Translations under genes and position numbers: made by a program
The notes under the pieces: generated by a model
Told to the model about the DNA's origin: nothing
The model's database searches: none
What the model saw: the letters and a program-made list of their open reading frames with translations, nothing else
From: RHKX01 sp035759925
GTDB taxonomy: Bacteria > Actinomycetota > Thermoleophilia > Solirubrobacterales > 70-9
DNA length: 64,000 bases
Assembly: GCA_035759925.1 (NCBI GenBank)
Contig: DASTTY010000044.1
Span: 1 to 64,000, forward strand
Reading direction: 5' to 3'
Shown here: one piece after another, positions 59,839-64,000 of the stretch
Layout: each line of letters starts with the position of its first letter
Numbering within the stretch: the first letter of the stretch is position 1

Positions 59839-60020
59839 CTGGTGGAGAGAGGACCCGGGGGCGCGATCGCCCGCCGAGCGCCGCGGAACCCTACCGACTC
59901 TGGAGCGACGGGATCGTCACCGTGCCCGGCTGCGGCGTCGCTCCTTGCCCGATCGATCCGGCTCCATCAGCCGATTGGCGAGCCGGGCGGGTGGGAACTA
60001 CGGAGCCGAGGACCGTTCGT

Positions 60021-60049
60021 TTGCGCCACAATGACCGAATCTCTACCTC
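60021..60049 (+). promoter_or_regulatory. Possible pckG promoter
   Basis: TTGCGC (60021-60026), exactly 17 bp, and TACCTC (60044-60049) lie about 75 bp before the pckG ATG. The -10 match is weak. The rest of the 286-bp sucC-pckG gap shows no gene. Confidence 0.35.
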
Positions 60050-60124
60050 TGCATGCCGCCGACCCTGCCGACTGCGGGCGGCGCCCGACAGCAGCACCCC
60101 AGATAGGAGTTGAGCAAGCCAACG

Positions 60125-61939
60125 ATGACCGACGCAACCGCCGCGCCAGAGGCGCCCACCCGGAACCAGGCCCTGACGAGCTGGGTCGACGAGATCGCCA
60201 AGCTCACCAAGCCGAAGTCGATCCACTGGTGTGACGGTTCCGCGGCCGAATACGACCGGATCTGCGCCGAGCTCGTCGAGGCCGGGACCTTCCGGCGTCT
60301 CGCCGACGCGAAGCGGCCCAACTCCTACCTCGCCTGGTCCGATCCCAGCGACGTCGCCCGGGTCGAAGACCGCACCTACATCTGCAGCGAGCGCGAAGAG
60401 GATGCGGGCCCGACCAACAACTGGATGGCCCCGGCGGAGATGCGAGCGACGCTCGAGCCGCTCTACGACGGCTGCATGGCCGGTCGGACGATGTACGTGA
60501 TCCCGTTCTCGATGGGCCCGCTCGGCTCCGACAAGTCGGAGATCGGCGTCCAGGTCACCGACTCCGCCTACGTCGTCGCGTCGATGCGGATCATGACCCG
60601 GATGGGCGAGCGGGCGCTGGCGGTTCTCGGCGACGACGGCGAGTTCGTCCCCTGTGTCCACTCGGTCGGGGCGCCGCTGGCCGCGGGCGAGGAGGACAGC
60701 CCCTGGCCGACCAACGCCGAGACCAAGTACATCGTCCACTACCCGGAGACGCGCGAGATCTGGTCGTTCGGCTCCGGCTACGGCGGCAACGCGCTGCTCG
60801 GCAAGAAGTGCCTGGCGCTGCGGATCGCCTCGGCGATGGCCCGTGACGAGGGCTGGATGGCCGAGCACATGCTGATCCTGAAGCTGACCTCACCGGCCGG
60901 AGAGGTCAAGTACGTCACCGGCGCCTTCCCCTCGGCGTGCGGCAAGACGAACCTGGCGATGCTGATCCCGACCCTGCCGGGGTGGAAGGTCGAGACGATC
61001 GGCGACGACATCGCCTGGATGAAGTTCGGCGACGACGGCAGGCTCTACGCGATCAACCCCGAGGCGGGGTTCTTCGGGGTCGCGCCGGGAACCAGCGCCA
61101 AGACCAACCCGAACGCGATGGCGGCGATCGAGCGAGACGTGATCTTCACCAACTGCGCGCTGACCGACGAGGGCGACGTCTGGTGGTCCGGCATGACCCC
61201 GGAGCCACCCGCGCACGCGATCGACTGGCACGGCAACGACTGGACCCCGGAATCGGACGAGCCGGCCGCCCACCCGAACTCCCGCTTCACGGTCGCCGCT
61301 TCACAGACGCCGTCGATCGCGGCGGAGTGGGAGGACCCGGCCGGCGTGCCGATCGACGCCTTCCTGTTCGGCGGGCGCCGCGCATCGGTCGTTCCGCTCG
61401 TCCGCGAGGCATTCGACTGGGAGCACGGCGTCTTCCTCGGCGCGACCATGTCCTCGGAGATGACCGCGGCCGCGTTCGGAACCGTCGGGCAGCTCCGCTT
61501 CGACCCGTTCGCGATGCTGCCGTTCTGCGGCTACAACATGGCCGACTACTTCGAGCACTGGCTCGAAATCGGCCGCCGCGGCGATGAAGCGAAGCTGCCG
61601 CGGATCTTCTACGTCAACTGGTTCCGCAAGGACGCCGACGGCAAGTTCATCTGGCCCGGCTTCGGCGAGAACAGCCGTGTGCTCGAGTGGATCTTCAATC
61701 GCTGCAACGGCGAGGGCGAGACGGTCGAGACGGCGATCGGGCTCGTCCCCGCCGGCGACGGGATCAACACCGACGGCCTCGACATCACCACCGAGGCGAT
61801 GGAGGAGCTCCTTCGCGTCGACGAGGAGGCGCTCCGCGGCGAGCTGCCGCAGGTCGAGGACCATCTCGCCCGGTTCGGCGACCGGCTCCCCGATGAGGTT
61901 CGGGCTCAGCTCGACGCCCTGAAGGCGAAGCTCGGCTGA
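60125..61939 (+). CDS. pckG: Phosphoenolpyruvate carboxykinase (GTP)
   Basis: This 604-aa protein is the GTP-dependent enzyme: 'GPTNNWM', 'SMGPLGSDKSEIGVQVTDSAYVVASM', P-loop 'GAFPSACGKTNLAML', metal motif 'TIGDDIAWMKFGDDG' and 'FLFGGRRASVVPLVREA'. It interconverts oxaloacetate and PEP at the start of gluconeogenesis. ATG 60125 lies 15 nt after GGAG (60106-60109); a TTG at 60110 in the same frame would follow that GGAG immediately and is less likely. It is divergent from the sucCD operon, so both touch the TCA cycle. Confidence 0.95.
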   Translation: MTDATAAPEAPTRNQALTSWVDEIAKLTKPKSIHWCDGSAAEYDRICAELVEAGTFRRLADAKRPNSYLAWSDPSDVARVEDRTYICSEREEDAGPTNNWMAPAEMRATLEPLYDGCMAGRTMYVIPFSMGPLGSDKSEIGVQVTDSAYVVASMRIMTRMGERALAVLGDDGEFVPCVHSVGAPLAAGEEDSPWPTNAETKYIVHYPETREIWSFGSGYGGNALLGKKCLALRIASAMARDEGWMAEHMLILKLTSPAGEVKYVTGAFPSACGKTNLAMLIPTLPGWKVETIGDDIAWMKFGDDGRLYAINPEAGFFGVAPGTSAKTNPNAMAAIERDVIFTNCALTDEGDVWWSGMTPEPPAHAIDWHGNDWTPESDEPAAHPNSRFTVAASQTPSIAAEWEDPAGVPIDAFLFGGRRASVVPLVREAFDWEHGVFLGATMSSEMTAAAFGTVGQLRFDPFAMLPFCGYNMADYFEHWLEIGRRGDEAKLPRIFYVNWFRKDADGKFIWPGFGENSRVLEWIFNRCNGEGETVETAIGLVPAGDGINTDGLDITTEAMEELLRVDEEALRGELPQVEDHLARFGDRLPDEVRAQLDALKAKLG

Positions 61940-61944
61940 GACTG

Positions 61945-61973
61945 CGAGCATGGCCGCCGGGCGGCCATGCTCG
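61945..61973 (+). terminator. Perfect hairpin after pckG that contains the next gene's start codon
   Basis: CGAGCATGGCCGCC / GGCGGCCATGCTCG form a 14-bp perfect stem around a single base. There is no T-tract behind it. The ATG of the lipoprotein gene (61967) lies inside the right arm, so the structure could both attenuate pckG transcripts and hide that start. Confidence 0.55.
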
Positions 61974-62584
61974 AGAACGTAAGAAAAAGGGCGCTGTGCG
62001 CCCCAAACCTCACGTTCTTCGAAGCGGTGGCGGCGATGGTCGTGGCGTTGGCGATCGCCGGCTGCGGGGATCCGGGAACGGAGCCCGGCGCCGGTCCTGA
62101 CGGTCTGGACCGGGCGCGTGCCTTCGAGGGGTACACCCTTTATTACGCGGGCGATGCGCTCGCGGGCGATGCCCTCGAGTTCGCCGGCCGCGGGCCGGGC
62201 TCCGGGCTTGGGGTGCGCCGGTCCTGGTCGTTCATCTACGGGGACTGCACGCCACCGGCGGGCGAGGGCGGGTGCGCGCCTTCTCACGAGATCCAGAACT
62301 GGAGCATCTGCGCGCGCTTTCCGGCGCTGTATCGGATGCCGGCCCTGCGGACCTCAACGATCAATGGCGCCGAAACGCTTCGGGTAGGGGGCGGTGGCCT
62401 CGACGTCTACACCGGGCGAACGACAGTGGTCATCTTCGGCGGGAACGGGGCTTCAGTCGTTCCGCCTCTGAGGCGGGTAAGTGACGGGGCCGCACCCGAG
62501 GCCCTGCCGCCGCCGGCACCGGGGGCTCTCGAAGGCAAATTGCCGTGCCAGAACGCCGCGCGGCTGCAGCGCGAGCATGGGTGA
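61967..62584 (+). CDS. Hypothetical lipoprotein (205 aa)
   Basis: The N-terminus 'MLENVRKRALCAPNLTFFEAVAAMVVALAIAGC' is a basic region plus hydrophobic run ending in a lipobox IAGC (Cys near residue 33). This type of start recurs in secreted proteins of Thermoleophilia. The mature part has no known domain; it holds several cysteines ('IYGDCTPPAGEGGC', 'NWSICARFPALY') that may form disulfides. Base composition is slightly less biased than that of its neighbours. No function can be given. Confidence 0.65.
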   Translation: MLENVRKRALCAPNLTFFEAVAAMVVALAIAGCGDPGTEPGAGPDGLDRARAFEGYTLYYAGDALAGDALEFAGRGPGSGLGVRRSWSFIYGDCTPPAGEGGCAPSHEIQNWSICARFPALYRMPALRTSTINGAETLRVGGGGLDVYTGRTTVVIFGGNGASVVPPLRRVSDGAAPEALPPPAPGALEGKLPCQNAARLQREHG

Positions 62585-62616
62585 GTGAAGCCTGCGGGTG
62601 ACGCGAATCGCCGGCG

Positions 62617-64000
62617 CTAGAGGAACGGCAGGTCGACCGCGAAGCGGCCGCGGCGGGTCAGGCCGCTGACCCGCGCCGTCTGACCGGGCTCGGAGCCCTC
62701 GACCGCCCGGCAGTAATCGGCCCGGGTCCGGACCTTCTGGCCGTCGATCGCGGTGACGATGGCGGTGCTGCTGCCGAACCCGGCATCGGCCGCCTTCGAG
62801 CCATCGACGGCGCTGTCGACGACGAGGCCCTTCCCGTTGGCGATGAAGTCGAAGCCGAGGAAGCCGATCGAGTCGCCCTGATCGAGCGTCGGCGCCTGCT
62901 CCTTGAACAGGTCGACCCCGATCGCGAACCCCTGGCCCTGCGTCTTCAGGGTCGTCAGGGAGTTGATCCCGACGAGGTTGCCGCTGGCGTCGACGAGCGG
63001 TCCGCCGGAGTTGCCGTGGTTGATCGCGGCGTCGGTCTGGATCAGGTTCGGGTAGCGGCGTGAGTCGGGATCGCTGGCGGCTGCCTCGGAGCGGCTCTGC
63101 AGCGACTCCTCGACGACCGACACCGTCCCGGTCGTCGATTGCAACGGCGTCGCCGCGAAGTTCGTCAGCTCGTTCCCGGGATAGCCGATCACGGTGACCT
63201 GGTCGCCCTGGGCGAGGTCGGACTGCGATCCGAGTGGCAGCGACTCGAGGCCCTGGGGGTCGGCGACCTCGAGCATCGCCATGTCGTAGCAGGGCGAATC
63301 GGCGTAGAGCGTCGCCGGACGCGGGTGTCCGTCGACGATGACCCGGTAGGACGTCAGGCCCGGCACGCCCTGGTCACCGACGACGTGGGCGTTGGTGACG
63401 ACCAGTCCACGATCGGCGTCATAGACCCAGCCCGTTCCCGAGCCCGCGCTGCGCTCGTCGACGCGGGTGATGATCCGCACCGTTGCGGGCCGGACCTGGG
63501 CGATGATCTCGCTCGTCGACGGCGCGGCCGGCGCCGGTTCCGGCTCGGACGAGAAGACACCGCTCACGGCGGCGGCGACGGCGCCGGCGGCGACCAGCAC
63601 GGCGATGACGGCGAGCAGCGTCGCCCGCCGTACGGATCGCTCGAGGCGGAGACGCTGGATGACGCTCGAGTCGCCCGAGACCATCCGCCGGATCCGCGAG
63701 CGATCGTCGCTCGCCGGTGCCGCGGCGGCGGGCTCGGTGGCGGTGCCGGCGCCCGGCTCGACCCGCATGCCGCTGGCGCCGATCCGCAGCGAGTCTCCCG
63801 GCGCCAGCGTGACCGGCCGCTCGATCCGGCGCCCGTTGACGAACGTGCCGTTGCTGGAGCCGAGGTCGCCGACCTCGACACCGCCGTCGACCTCCTGCAG
63901 GTAGGCGTGGCGTCGCGAGACCTTCGAATCGTCGAGGACGAGGTTGCAGCCCTCGTCGCGGCCGATCACGAGACGCTCCTCGGAGCCGATCTCGAGCCGT
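62617..64000 (-). CDS. FHA domain-HtrA type serine protease, membrane anchored (5' end outside window)
   Basis: The frame is open to the window edge, so the N-terminus is missing. Order: FHA domain ('VIGRDEGCNLVLDDSKVSRRHAYL', 'GSSNGTFVNGRRI') that would bind phosphothreonine in the cytoplasm, a basic linker, one membrane helix ('TLLAVIAVLVAAGAVAAAVSGVF'), then an outside trypsin-like protease with His in 'VVTNAHVVGD', Asp in 'CYDMAMLEV' and Ser in 'HGNSGGPLVD'. A short C-terminal PDZ-like region ('GKGLVVDSAVDGSKAADAGF') follows. The fusion suggests that kinase signalling inside the cell controls proteolysis outside. Confidence 0.9.
   Translation of the reverse strand, partial: RLEIGSEERLVIGRDEGCNLVLDDSKVSRRHAYLQEVDGGVEVGDLGSSNGTFVNGRRIERPVTLAPGDSLRIGASGMRVEPGAGTATEPAAAAPASDDRSRIRRMVSGDSSVIQRLRLERSVRRATLLAVIAVLVAAGAVAAAVSGVFSSEPEPAPAAPSTSEIIAQVRPATVRIITRVDERSAGSGTGWVYDADRGLVVTNAHVVGDQGVPGLTSYRVIVDGHPRPATLYADSPCYDMAMLEVADPQGLESLPLGSQSDLAQGDQVTVIGYPGNELTNFAATPLQSTTGTVSVVEESLQSRSEAAASDPDSRRYPNLIQTDAAINHGNSGGPLVDASGNLVGINSLTTLKTQGQGFAIGVDLFKEQAPTLDQGDSIGFLGFDFIANGKGLVVDSAVDGSKAADAGFGSSTAIVTAIDGQKVRTRADYCRAVEGSEPGQTARVSGLTRRGRFAVDLPFL

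Overview
The window is very GC-rich, densely packed bacterial DNA with GTG and TTG starts, many 4-bp ATGA/GTGA gene overlaps, and actinobacterial traits: a GTP-dependent PEP carboxykinase, an actinobacterial-type SOS box in front of lexA, a Mec-type CysO-cysteine peptidase next to a cysteine synthase, and System I cytochrome c maturation. Proteins with N-termini of the 'LENVRKRA..NLTF' type and Ig-like secreted proteins suggest the class Thermoleophilia (Solirubrobacterales-like). That placement is an inference from gene content. No rRNA, prophage, CRISPR array or complete insertion sequence was seen.

Layout. 0-3 kb: end of an exopolysaccharide cluster (undecaprenyl-type sugar transferase, GT2 glycosyltransferase, secreted clan GH-A-like glycosidase), interspersed with REP/REPIN-like repeats. 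3-6 kb: polar amino-acid ABC transporter (binding protein, permease, ATPase) with a strong intra-operon hairpin. 6-10 kb: cysteine synthase, Mec peptidase, a zinc-ribbon protein, a cupin divergent from a MarR regulator, then endonuclease IV. 10-20 kb: a minus-strand DUF1802-DUF1152-glycerophosphodiesterase operon, hydantoinase/oxoprolinase HyuA-HyuB behind a Cys/His-motif protein, and NadB. 20-26 kb: an HDAC-family deacetylase, a long coiled-coil protein, a Flp-like pilin, rph-rdgB-cation efflux, a second REPIN and a cluster of small proteins including a roadblock domain.

26-34 kb: a large secreted protein, then cytochrome c maturation genes split into a minus-strand pair (ccmG-ccmH) and a plus-strand run (ccmE-ccmF-short ccmI-like), with tRNA-Gly(CCC) and an SDR between them, then secG and a truncated family 5 binding protein. 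34-39 kb: a sulfate ABC operon (binding protein, CysT, CysW, CysA) facing an Rrf2 regulator that lacks Fe-S cysteines. 39-44 kb: an 872-aa secreted hydrolase-like protein, tRNA-Leu(GAG), lexA with promoter and SOS box, and RNase P RNA with promoter and terminator. 44-53 kb: an AhpD-like protein without its cysteines, glutamine synthetase, a coupled DUF1800-DUF1501-cupredoxin export module, a YyaL-type thioredoxin protein, and a MarR/ring-cleaving dioxygenase pair with a perfect palindromic operator.

53-64 kb: a minus-strand operon sucC-sucD-FixX-like ferredoxin-acyl-CoA synthetase-MFS/glycosidase fusion-GST-like, with coupled junctions except for the spacers after sucC and after the ferredoxin gene. 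It is followed by divergent pckG, a lipoprotein, and an FHA-HtrA type membrane protease that runs off the right edge.

The observations most worth following up are the stop-codon-abutting REP/REPIN family, the 13-helix MFS-glycosidase fusion, the Cys-type CcmE, the DUF1800/DUF1501/copper-protein module, and a zinc ribbon coded upstream of the first standard start codon.
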